Positions 1-7,565 of a stretch of DNA of 64,000 nt are shown in pieces. A program made the translations under genes and the position numbers. The notes beneath the pieces were generated by a model, which had not been told where the DNA came from, did no database searches, and saw only the letters and a program-made list of their open reading frames with translations. Origin of the DNA: Chitinophaga pinensis (GTDB lineage: Bacteria > Bacteroidota > Bacteroidia > Chitinophagales > Chitinophagaceae); contig NZ_VOHS01000005.1 of the NCBI RefSeq assembly GCF_007896845.1, forward strand, positions 62,001 to 126,000, given 5' to 3'. Positions within the stretch are counted from its first letter, which is position 1, and each line of letters opens with the position of its first letter.

Positions 1-630
1 GGACCTATCGAAGGACACCCCTCCGGATGGCTTCTGCTGCTGCACCCTGACTTTCTGTGGAATACTCCGCTGGCAAAAAAGATCAGGCAATATGAGTTTT
101 TTGACTATGCAGTAAATGAAGCTTTATTTCTCTCAGAAAAAGAAGAAATCACCATCAGACAAATTATCACCAATATTGAGCAGGAATATTATGGAAATAT
201 TGACCCGCTTAGCCATAATATTATTATTTCGCACCTGGAGTCTTTGTTCAATTATTCCGAACGGTTTTACAGGAGACAATTTTTAACACGACGGATATCT
301 AATCATCAGTTGTTAGACAAACTGGAACATATACTACAAAGATATCTGGATGAAGAAACAGGATTACCAACTGTGTCCAGTGTTGCCGAAGCCTTACATG
401 TTTCTCCTGACTATCTGAGCAGTATGCTTAAAACGTTAACGGGACTGAATACGCAGCAGCATATTCACCAGAAATTGATTGAAAAAGCAAAAGAGCAGTT
501 ATCAACAACTACACTTTCAGTCAGTGAAATTGCGTATCAATTAGGATTTGAACATCCGCAGTCATTCAGTAAACTGTTTAAGATAAAAACCAGTCTTTCG
601 CCTGTTGCATTCAGGAGGTCTTTTCAATAG
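1..630 (+). CDS. AraC-family transcriptional regulator (5' partial)
   Basis: The reading frame is open from base 1, so the start of the gene lies outside the window; 209 residues are visible. The last ~95 residues form an AraC-type DNA-binding domain with two helix-turn-helix units. The first includes 'VAEALHVSPDYLSSMLK' and the second 'SVSEIAYQLGFEHPQSFSKLFK', followed by the usual 'SPVAFRRS' ending. The visible upstream part resembles the effector-sensing region of AraC regulators that lack an obvious cupin, but the ligand cannot be told. Its 3' end overlaps the 3' end of the convergent exporter gene by 20 bases (611-630). The internal ATG at 244 is not the real start because the family-like sequence continues upstream of it. 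Confidence 0.9.
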   Translation, partial: GPIEGHPSGWLLLLHPDFLWNTPLAKKIRQYEFFDYAVNEALFLSEKEEITIRQIITNIEQEYYGNIDPLSHNIIISHLESLFNYSERFYRRQFLTRRISNHQLLDKLEHILQRYLDEETGLPTVSSVAEALHVSPDYLSSMLKTLTGLNTQQHIHQKLIEKAKEQLSTTTLSVSEIAYQLGFEHPQSFSKLFKIKTSLSPVAFRRSFQ

Positions 631-1591
631 GCGCCGGTTGATATCCCGCCTGTTTCCATGTATTCCGGAAATGCACACTAATCCCCACCAACACCACACA
701 AAATCCGACCTGCGCATACCCTCCCGGAAATTGGGCACCCTTCAATACGATCTCTCCAATCAGAGTAAACAATATTTCAAACGCCTGTGTCGCCTCTATT
801 GCCGCAAGTGCTACTGTATTCCTGCTGACGATCTGTGTAGCCTGATAAAAGCCTACCCCACCGAGGAACCCTGAAAACAAAGCAGATAAAAAAGACGACT
901 CACATTGCAGCAATGTCGGCGGGCCGCTTTTAACAAAGCCTGTTATGCTCAATATGACCAATAAAGGCAGGCAACCGATACTCATTCCCAGCACACGTTG
1001 TAAAGCGTTTAGATGAAGCCCTTTTTGCTCAAGATCCACCATTAACCTACGATTACCCAATGGCCACACGATTGCCCCGGCTATCACTGTTAAAATGCTT
1101 AAAATGGTATTCCTCAGGGAATGCAATTCTGTGAGTTTTTCCAGCTGCATGATAAACACTCCTGATAATATTACCACAGAGATAATTAATGCCTTCTTAG
1201 GTATCACCTTCCGGTGATCAGGATAAATAAGAGGAGCGAGTAAAATACCTGCCAGAATATTGATCTGAAAGGTGGCAGCGACCATCCAGCCGGGTGACCA
1301 TAAGGAAGCTACCGCTAACAATGTATATAGACAACCGAAGCCGATAATACCCCATTTCAGGAAAGTAACCGGCGCTTGTCTGATGGCAGACAGGGTTGCT
1401 TTTAGCTGCCCTGCCAGCAATACTACTACTCCAAGGATAGGAATAAGAAACAGACTGCGTAACGCAGCTGTCCACGCCCAATGCCCACCAGTGCCTGAAA
1501 TCAGACTATTGATAATGAATGTGGAAGATAAAAACAGGGACGCAGTAATGCCCCACAAAATGGCCTTTAAAACTTTTCTTTGTTCTGACAT
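611..1591 (-). CDS. DMT-superfamily multidrug resistance efflux transporter (EmrE-like)
   Basis: This 326-residue protein is almost entirely hydrophobic, with about ten predicted membrane helices. It begins with a short polar stretch followed by 'ILWGITASLFLSSTFIINS'. Length and pattern match the duplicated drug/metabolite transporter fold (multidrug resistance efflux transporter family), an inner-membrane exporter. The substrate cannot be read from the sequence. The gene faces the partial AraC gene tail to tail with a 20-base overlap. A -7 promoter element lies four bases upstream of the ATG, so the mRNA may be leaderless. The neighbouring AraC genes may control it, but nothing in the sequence proves that. 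Confidence 0.8.
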   Translation of the reverse strand: MSEQRKVLKAILWGITASLFLSSTFIINSLISGTGGHWAWTAALRSLFLIPILGVVVLLAGQLKATLSAIRQAPVTFLKWGIIGFGCLYTLLAVASLWSPGWMVAATFQINILAGILLAPLIYPDHRKVIPKKALIISVVILSGVFIMQLEKLTELHSLRNTILSILTVIAGAIVWPLGNRRLMVDLEQKGLHLNALQRVLGMSIGCLPLLVILSITGFVKSGPPTLLQCESSFLSALFSGFLGGVGFYQATQIVSRNTVALAAIEATQAFEILFTLIGEIVLKGAQFPGGYAQVGFCVVLVGISVHFRNTWKQAGYQPAPIEKTS

Positions 1592-1595
1592 GCCA

Positions 1596-1603
1596 CAAAA
1601 GTA
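1596..1603 (-). promoter_or_regulatory. Bacteroidota -7 promoter element (TACTTTTG)
   Basis: On the minus strand this reads TACTTTTG, matching the TAnnTTTG -7 consensus. Only four bases separate it from the exporter ATG at 1591, so transcription would begin at or next to the start codon. No convincing -33 TTTG is seen. Confidence 0.5.
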
Positions 1604-1649
1604 GATTGACCTGCAGCCCGATTCTGGTACTTTTCGGGTGATTTATGGC

Positions 1650-2528
1650 CTATATCGATCGGCTTTGCCGGAAGGCGGCAGGTGTCAGGCCCGTATGCTT
1701 CTTAAAGAAACGACCGAAAAAAGCAGGATCGTTGAACCCCAGGGCATAACTTATTTCTTTGATTGATTGCACTGATGTCTGTAGCAGAATCTTACTTTCC
1801 GTCACCAGACGTTCCTGTAGCAATTCAAACACAGTGAGTCCTGTGGATGCACGGCAGATGTTGTTCAGTTTTTTGATATCATTTCTCAGATACGTTGCGT
1901 AAAATGCCGCCTGATGCTGCTGCCGGAAATTGCGCTCTATTAGTTGTTTCAGCCTGTGTAATAATTCACGCTGTGCAAGGCTGGTCTGCGGAAGAGGATG
2001 TTGCTGATTGTGTTGCTGATTATATTGCAGGAGTAATAAAGAAACATAATGCATTATGATATCCACATCCGGGTTCGTATCGGCTACTCCGATACGAAGT
2101 TGTTCTATAATAAAGCCCGTCACTACTGACAGCTCTGCATTCAGATCGATAAAAGGTGTGGACGCATAGGCATCCAGTAAGCCCCTTCCGTCCTCGTGGG
2201 GATGAATTTTAAGAAATCTTTTGAATAGTTCTTCTCCAAACATAATCAGCCAGCCATCACGGTCGAAAGGTGCAATCAGGTGAACCTGTCCGGGATGTAT
2301 AAAGAACAGACGATCTGGCTGTATATCGAATGTTTTGAAGTTGATCGCATGTGTTCCTGTACCCGCTGTAACCAGCATCAGTTCATAGTGATCATGACGA
2401 TGAGGAATGACGGAAAGAGGATTAATATCTTTATGTAATCTGACAACACGGATGTATTCTCCATCCAGTAGCTCCTGAACAGGCAGATCACGGGGTCTTC
2501 TGAATGATAAATCGTCTGTCTCAAACAT
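1650..2528 (-). CDS. AraC-family regulator with N-terminal cupin domain
   Basis: This is a 292-residue protein. Residues ~35-110 look like an AraC-binding cupin: 'IPHRHDHYELMLV' has the metal/sugar-pocket histidines and 'HPGQVHLI' the second cupin motif. Residues ~190-290 are the AraC DNA-binding domain, ending in 'EISYALGFNDPAFFGRFFKK' and 'TPAAFRQS'. Such proteins usually sense a small molecule and activate a nearby gene. The closest candidate target is the exporter gene downstream on the same strand (58 bp away), but each may have its own promoter. The ATG at 2528 gives a normal full-length protein. The ligand is unknown. Confidence 0.9.
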   Translation of the reverse strand: MFETDDLSFRRPRDLPVQELLDGEYIRVVRLHKDINPLSVIPHRHDHYELMLVTAGTGTHAINFKTFDIQPDRLFFIHPGQVHLIAPFDRDGWLIMFGEELFKRFLKIHPHEDGRGLLDAYASTPFIDLNAELSVVTGFIIEQLRIGVADTNPDVDIIMHYVSLLLLQYNQQHNQQHPLPQTSLAQRELLHRLKQLIERNFRQQHQAAFYATYLRNDIKKLNNICRASTGLTVFELLQERLVTESKILLQTSVQSIKEISYALGFNDPAFFGRFFKKHTGLTPAAFRQSRSI

Positions 2529-2804
2529 AGTCTCCCCTTCTTATCGGGCTGGTGCAAGATAAAAAAATTCACCTATCGCTGCTTGTTAATCAACAATAAG
2601 GGAAGAACAATTTATCACCAGAGACCATTTTTTACAGGCTGGTAAATTTAAAAGAGCGATTAATTTGGGACTACATTAAATTGAATACTATTCAATACAA
2701 ATAATTTCCGGACATTCCTGATAGTGAAGACTTATTTAAGATAGTAAATCTGATACCTGTTATGGAATTCCCCTCCCCCTGCATCTCTATAAAAACCAAG
2801 CCCC
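2529..2804. other. AT-rich intergenic region between divergent genes
   Basis: This 276-bp spacer separates the minus-strand AraC gene from the plus-strand hypothetical gene and should carry both promoters. No exact TAnnTTTG element, strong hairpin or small gene was recognised. Confidence 0.4.
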
Positions 2805-3626
2805 TTGAACAAATTACTCCTCTTCTCCCTGCTCTTCACCGCCTGCCAGGCAAGTAGCTCCCAAAAGCACACAGCAGCCATTAAAATCCCCCTTCCTGCC
2901 CACAATATCCCCTTCGACTCCTCCTACCAATACATCCACGTCTTCGTCGCCCTATGCGACAATGACAACCAGGGCATTGTCCCCGTACCCAAAGCAATCG
3001 GCAATGGGCAGGATCCGGATAAAAACTTGTATTGGGGTTGTGGTAATGGTGTCCGCACGTATTTTAAAAACAGCAAGGAATGGACATTAGTTAAGAAATA
3101 CAGGATGGACAATCTCAGACCGGAACGTCTGATCTTCCGGCATGTGCAGGCACCTTATTACCTGATCGCAGATGCTTACGATGGAAGATACATCAAACAA
3201 TGCACCATTGACTTTCTAAACAGTTGCGCCGGACGTGTAAAAGACACGATACAGCTAAAGGAGAAAATATTGGGCACTAATGGCAATGCCAGATTACTGG
3301 CTTACATCGGCCATGATGGACTGATGGATTTCGATCTGCAGGAACGTTTTATCAATGCAGACAGCATCCGCAGAGATGCCATTATATTAGCCTGTATCAG
3401 CAGGGACTATTTCACCCCTCATCTGGCCCCTACACTGGCACGTCCGCTTGTCTGGACGACCGGCTTAATGTCTCCGGAAGCCTATACTTTACATGATGCG
3501 TTGAGCAGTTACATCAGGAATGAATCAGCAGAAAATGTAAGAAACAGTGCAGCAAGAGCTTATTCAAAATATCAGAAGTGTAGTGAAAAAGCGGCTAAGG
3601 GTTTACTGGTTACCGGTTGGAGGTGA
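2805..3626 (+). CDS. Conserved hypothetical secreted/lipoprotein-like protein
   Basis: This 273-residue protein starts with TTG. The N-terminus 'MNKLLLFSLLFTACQ' looks like a lipoprotein signal with a lipobox-like 'FTAC', so the protein is probably anchored outside the inner membrane. The body contains 'VFVALCDNDNQGIVPVP', 'NLYWGCGNGV' and 'AYIGHDGLMDF', which look like conserved family motifs. I do not recognise an enzyme family or catalytic set, so no function is assigned. It is followed after ~30 bp by a methyltransferase gene that has its own apparent promoter. Confidence is high that it is a gene and low on function. Confidence 0.75.
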   Translation: MNKLLLFSLLFTACQASSSQKHTAAIKIPLPAHNIPFDSSYQYIHVFVALCDNDNQGIVPVPKAIGNGQDPDKNLYWGCGNGVRTYFKNSKEWTLVKKYRMDNLRPERLIFRHVQAPYYLIADAYDGRYIKQCTIDFLNSCAGRVKDTIQLKEKILGTNGNARLLAYIGHDGLMDFDLQERFINADSIRRDAIILACISRDYFTPHLAPTLARPLVWTTGLMSPEAYTLHDALSSYIRNESAENVRNSAARAYSKYQKCSEKAAKGLLVTGWR

Positions 3627-3643
3627 TATTGGCGGAACAGCTT

Positions 3644-3651
3644 TACCTTTG
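3644..3651 (+). promoter_or_regulatory. Bacteroidota -7 promoter element (TACCTTTG)
   Basis: TACCTTTG is an exact TAnnTTTG match, four bases before the ATG at 3656. It supports that ATG over the upstream in-frame TTG at 3617 and predicts a leaderless transcript. A TTG at 3617-3619 lies roughly where a -33 element would sit, though the spacing is slightly long. Confidence 0.55.
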
Positions 3652-3655
3652 TTGC

Positions 3656-4258
3656 ATGGAAGAGAAGAAAGATGTCTTTAAGATATACAACATTATCGCG
3701 GACTGGTTTGCGGCCAACCGTCCGCAGGCATTGACGGAGAAAGCATATCTGGATAAGTTGATTCAACTGGCAGGAAAAGACGCTGAGATACTCGACCTTG
3801 GCTGTGGAACCGGCAAGCCGATGATGCACTATCTGATGAGTCAGGGGCTGAAGGTGACGGGCGTAGATGCCAGTCATCGTATACTAGAGATCGCCAAACA
3901 AAACCTGCCATCGGCTGTATTGATACAAGCCGATATGCGCACACTATGCCTGAAAAGGAAATTCAACGCTATCATCGCCTGGCATAGTTTCTTTCATCTT
4001 CCTGCGACAGATCAACCAGTCATGTTCCAGATCTTTAAAGATCATTTACACGATAAAGGAATACTGATATTCACATCCGGTACCGAATACGGTGAAGCGT
4101 GGGGCATAAATGGCGGTGAAAATCTATTTCATGCGTCGCTCAACTATGATCAGTACCGGACATTATTAGAAGAAAACAATTTTCAGATAATTGAATACAA
4201 AGAAAATGATCCTCAATGTGGTGATGCTACCGTCTGGATAGCACAATTACATCTTTGA
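3656..4258 (+). CDS. Class I SAM-dependent methyltransferase
   Basis: This is a 200-residue protein of the Rossmann-fold class I methyltransferase family. SAM-binding motif I is 'ILDLGCGTGKP' at residues ~45-55, followed by the acidic strand 2 motif 'VTGVDAS' (~66-72) and an 'ADMRTL' motif (~92). The acceptor substrate cannot be inferred; small methyltransferases of this type modify many metabolites. An in-frame TTG at 3617 would add 13 residues, but the ATG at 3656 sits directly behind a -7 promoter and begins the recognisable fold. The stop codon abuts the stop codon of the convergent gene, with no bases between. Confidence 0.85.
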   Translation: MEEKKDVFKIYNIIADWFAANRPQALTEKAYLDKLIQLAGKDAEILDLGCGTGKPMMHYLMSQGLKVTGVDASHRILEIAKQNLPSAVLIQADMRTLCLKRKFNAIIAWHSFFHLPATDQPVMFQIFKDHLHDKGILIFTSGTEYGEAWGINGGENLFHASLNYDQYRTLLEENNFQIIEYKENDPQCGDATVWIAQLHL

Positions 4259-4921
4259 TCAATGATCAGCTTCAAAGCCATGACCATTTTTTCCGTAGAA
4301 GATCAACCAACGGGCAGCAGCATACAGTATATGAACTTGACTTGGCAATGAGCCTACTTCTATATCCGGTGGTAAATGCTGATCCTTCAGATACAGCAGC
4401 TCATGTTTTGTTGCGAGTTTATCTGCCACTTCCAGCAGCTGTTCGCCATACTGCACCGTACTCTCTGCCAGATGAGTTTCCCACGCAGCCTCATATAACT
4501 GTTTTCCTATCAGCTCCTCACAGAATGTTGTGACAAATTTCCCTCTGAACACATTCTCATCCTGTATCTCAGATATATACACAGGTACACCGTCTGTCTC
4601 TTTCGCCAGCTCAATCACATAATAACCTTTATAATGCTGATACCAGAATTCCAGGCTGTCAGATTTATCACTTGCATCATATTGTGCTTTTACCCACGCG
4701 TCTGCTTCCGGATCTCTTCCTACCATGGGCGCTTTGATGGTTTCATAAGAAGGTATCTGTATCTCAAACCACTCTTCTTTCAATGCTTCTCTTGAATATC
4801 GCTTCTTCGTGCCGGGAATTACAGGTATAGGGTCAGTTCCATTGAGTATACGAAAAAGCTGATCAAACCTCTCTTTACATTCAGGTTTAGGTTTACCCAA
4901 CGGACGCCAATCTAGTCCCAT
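4259..4921 (-). CDS. Hypothetical protein, family not recognised
   Basis: This 220-residue protein has no signal peptide or membrane segment and is probably cytoplasmic. It begins 'MGLDWRPLGKPKPECKERF' and is rich in Trp, Tyr, Lys and Glu. No catalytic motif is visible. The composition and the 'EFWYQHYKGYYVIEL' segment fit a globular soluble protein. It is convergent with, and directly abuts, the methyltransferase gene. It is supported as a gene by its length, its ATG start and the lack of a better reading frame opposite it; no function is proposed. Confidence 0.65.
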   Translation of the reverse strand: MGLDWRPLGKPKPECKERFDQLFRILNGTDPIPVIPGTKKRYSREALKEEWFEIQIPSYETIKAPMVGRDPEADAWVKAQYDASDKSDSLEFWYQHYKGYYVIELAKETDGVPVYISEIQDENVFRGKFVTTFCEELIGKQLYEAAWETHLAESTVQYGEQLLEVADKLATKHELLYLKDQHLPPDIEVGSLPSQVHILYAAARWLIFYGKNGHGFEADH

Positions 4922-5027
4922 AAGATATCTTAAATTAGAATTTCAAAAAATGAGGCTTACAATAGAGTTTATGGAGGGATAAATATATAAATTCGGGACG
5001 ACTTGAGCTATTAAAAAAATCCACATT

Positions 5028-5558
5028 ATGCAAACGCTTGATCCTGCTGATATTCTGAAGCAATTTAATCATACCATTACGAGCTGGTTAAACTACCTCG
5101 ACGACTACACTATTGAGATGTTACACCAACAACCCTTACCGGGTAGCTGGTCATTGGGACAGGTATATATCCACATTATCGACGATACACAGTATCAGGT
5201 CGGACAAATGAAACTGGCGCTGTCTGATGTGCATAATAAACACGAAGACATGCATCCCAACGCCAGACAAATGTTCCTGCATAACAGCTTCCCTGAAATC
5301 CAGATCGAAGGACCGGCTACAAATACACCCATCAGACAGCCTCAAAGCAAAGAGGAGCTAAAACAGGCCTTGTTGTCAATCAAAGCAGAAGTGAATCAAT
5401 CAGCTGGAAATCAACAGCTTTTAAAGTCAAAAGGAAAATCCCTGCATCCGGGATTGTTGTTTTTCAGTGCCGCTGAATGGGTGCAATTTATGGAAATGCA
5501 TATGCGACATCATTTCCGGCAGAAGGACCGGATAGATAGGCAGCTATTTACCTGTTAA
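5028..5558 (+). CDS. DinB-family protein (putative metal-dependent hydrolase/transferase fold)
   Basis: This 176-residue protein has the DinB/YfiT four-helix-bundle pattern. The N-terminus has 'ADILKQFNHTI', then 'PGSWSLGQVYIHIIDD', then a C-terminal 'EMHMRHHFRQ'. The likely metal ligands are His49 and the pair His158/His162, matching the family's three-histidine site. Members include thiol transferases, hydrolases and stress proteins; the substrate here is unknown. It lies alone on the plus strand between a convergent neighbour and a strong palindromic terminator. Confidence 0.85.
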   Translation: MQTLDPADILKQFNHTITSWLNYLDDYTIEMLHQQPLPGSWSLGQVYIHIIDDTQYQVGQMKLALSDVHNKHEDMHPNARQMFLHNSFPEIQIEGPATNTPIRQPQSKEELKQALLSIKAEVNQSAGNQQLLKSKGKSLHPGLLFFSAAEWVQFMEMHMRHHFRQKDRIDRQLFTC

Positions 5559-5666
5559 TGAGACATTTATAGTAAAACAAACAGCTTCAGGCTCATTAAG
5601 TCGAATCTTTGCGACTCAAAATGTGAACAAATGGCTTGTAGCAACTAAGAAACAGCTATAAACGTC

Positions 5667-5690
5667 AATGGCAGGAATATTCCTGCCATT
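5667..5690. terminator. Bidirectional palindromic terminator
   Basis: AATGGCAGGAAT and ATTCCTGCCATT form a perfect 24-bp palindrome with A/T-rich flanks, placed between the 3' ends of the DinB gene and the convergent dehydrogenase gene. It probably terminates both. Confidence 0.65.
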
Positions 5691-5713
5691 AATAAAATTA
5701 TCTATTACAAGCC

Positions 5714-6465
5714 TTACAGATCCCTGTAACCACCATCCATCAGCAGCTCCCCTCCTGTCATATAAGACGAGTCGTCAGACGCAAGAAATAAAAACCCTTT
5801 TGCCATTTCTTCTACCGTACCACCACGTTTCAACGCTACCGCACCTGCAAAAAAGTCACCCACCGTATTTTATACGCTTGTGTAAAACCAGACTTTGTCA
5901 AAAGAGGCGTGTCAATAAATCCCGGTGCTAATGCATTCACTCTTATTTTCTGCGGCGCCAGTTCTGCCGCCAATACTCTGACCAGCGCTCGTTTTGCTGC
6001 TTTGGAAGCGACATATGCGCTACCTTCTACAAAAGCTTTGTCAGATACAGTGGACGTTGTAATAACAATAGAAGCGCCCTCATTCAGGTATGGCACAGCA
6101 TGTTTTATGGTGAAGAATGCGCCCTTATAGTTGATATTCGTCACCTTGTCAAATATCTCTTCTGTCATCTCAGCAATTGGTGCAGTTAGCATGATCCCTG
6201 CATTAACAATCAATACATCTATTTTCCCCAGTGTAGCATGTATCTCTTTAAAGAGCAACACGAAACTACTCATATCACTGACGTCGCTGACATACCCCAT
6301 TGCACCATTTCCTATTTCAGTCACTGCGCTATTGATCGTCTCCGCATCACGACCTGTGATCACCACTTTTGCACCTTCCTGCGCAAATAACTTTGCCGCG
6401 CCTAAACCAATACCGCTGTTTCCTCCCGTAATTACCGCTACCTTATTTTTTAACTTCTGTGACAT
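5714..6465 (-). pseudogene. Short-chain dehydrogenase/reductase, frameshifted near 5868-5871
   Basis: Read from the ATG at 6465, this is a classical SDR: 'TGGNSGIG' NADP-binding motif (residues 13-20), 'NAG' (88-90) and the active-site 'YVASK' (Tyr151, Lys155). After 'GFTQAYK' the frame runs into a premature stop at 5836. The adjacent frame then gives a perfect SDR ending ('[17 protein letters not shown]', then '[12 protein letters not shown]') to a stop at 5714. Restoring one base in the T4 run at 5868-5871 gives 250 residues, the usual SDR length. It is either a recent pseudogene or a sequencing error. It follows a Crp/Fnr-type regulator gene by 91 bp on the same strand. Confidence 0.85.
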
Positions 6466-6556
6466 ATTGTTTTGCTTTTTATGTCACAAAGCTCTCACAG
6501 AAACAGCAGGGCAAAAATCAAGCAGATTAAAAAAAACGGTTAACCTTGATTAACTT

Positions 6557-7147
6557 TTATGATTTCGATGCCGCTTTTTTGTTACGGATTTTAGAAATAA
6601 ACTGTGTAGTCACTCCCAGATAAGAAGCAATAGCATACTGTGGTACCTTCTCCAACATACCGGGATACGCGGCTATAAAGTCATTATACCTTTCTTCAGC
6701 AGTACGTGTCAATGAGGCAATGATCCTTCGCTGGTGATAAGCAGCGAGACCTTCTGCAGCCATACGGAAAAAGGTTTCAATATCATGGTATTCCCGCTTC
6801 AGACGTTGCTCGGCTTCATATTCTATCTGCGCCACTATACTGTCTTCGAGCGCCACCACAAACATGGTAGCCGGCTTCTGAAAAATATAACTGCTGTAAT
6901 CACTGATCCACCAGTCATCTATCGCCAGTTGTATCGTATGATCAGTACCCTCAGCGCCTACCACATAAGAGCGGAAAGCACCTTTGATAATAAATGTACG
7001 GACACGGGCGATAAACTCAGGCTGAATGATAAACTGCCGCTTCTTAATACGCTTCACTGTAAACGCTGCGACAAATGCATTCAGTTCTTCTTCAGGCAGC
7101 GACATCCGCTTTGATATATGTTGCTTCAGTACTTCCAACTCATTCAT
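6557..7147 (-). CDS. Crp/Fnr-family transcriptional regulator
   Basis: This 196-residue protein has a cyclic-nucleotide-binding-like beta-roll at residues ~10-130, with 'FIIKGAFRSYVVGAEGTDHT', and a C-terminal winged helix ending in 'IASYLGVTTQFISKIRNKK'. The phosphate-binding cassette of true cAMP receptors is not conserved, as in most Bacteroidota members of this family, so the effector is unknown. It probably controls the dehydrogenase gene just downstream, which is a common arrangement, or acts globally. A TAAATTTG -7 element is five bases ahead of the ATG. Confidence 0.88.
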   Translation of the reverse strand: MNELEVLKQHISKRMSLPEEELNAFVAAFTVKRIKKRQFIIQPEFIARVRTFIIKGAFRSYVVGAEGTDHTIQLAIDDWWISDYSSYIFQKPATMFVVALEDSIVAQIEYEAEQRLKREYHDIETFFRMAAEGLAAYHQRRIIASLTRTAEERYNDFIAAYPGMLEKVPQYAIASYLGVTTQFISKIRNKKAASKS

Positions 7148-7152
7148 AGTGA

Positions 7153-7160
7153 CAAATTTA
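7153..7160 (-). promoter_or_regulatory. Bacteroidota -7 promoter element (TAAATTTG)
   Basis: The minus strand reads TAAATTTG, an exact TAnnTTTG match, five bases upstream of the Crp/Fnr ATG at 7147. This again predicts a leaderless or near-leaderless transcript. Confidence 0.5.
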
Positions 7161-7565
7161 ACTCCGCTAAATTCCTGATTATGTACCCCTAAGTTAAATC
7201 ACTCCGGAACAACATGACAACATATATAATCTTCTCAACAATTTAAAAAACACCATAATACTAACTACCTCATTCTAAAATATTTAGCTGCGTAAATTGA
7301 TTTACTTGTCCGAATTATCTGTATATTTAATTGCAGACCGCACCTCAAATAACGACTCAGAAGACCATAAACTATTTACATCAACCAATTCAAAAATTGA
7401 AATCCTTAGTATTTAATGTAAGCCTTATCTGACATCCACGCGACAATAGTCCAGCGTAGTGTATTGACGTGTCATATCACAAGAACTCATACGCAGGAGT
7501 GATGCCTGCAGGTGAAACTATTGTCTCATTTTTCCACACCATCACGACCAAACCCACATTATAAA
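7161..7565. other. Gene-free intergenic region
   Basis: About 400 bp of AT-rich sequence separates the divergent Crp/Fnr and CxxCH-lipoprotein genes. No complete TAnnTTTG element was found for the plus-strand gene. A short GC hairpin (GCAGG...CCTGC, around 7494-7510) lies ahead of the lipoprotein start. A GTG at 7512 is in frame but is not favoured as the start. Confidence 0.4.

Noticed and set aside
7512-7565. GTG start at 7512 for the CxxCH lipoprotein
   Set aside because: It would put 18 polar residues ahead of a clean lipoprotein signal peptide that begins at the ATG at 7566.
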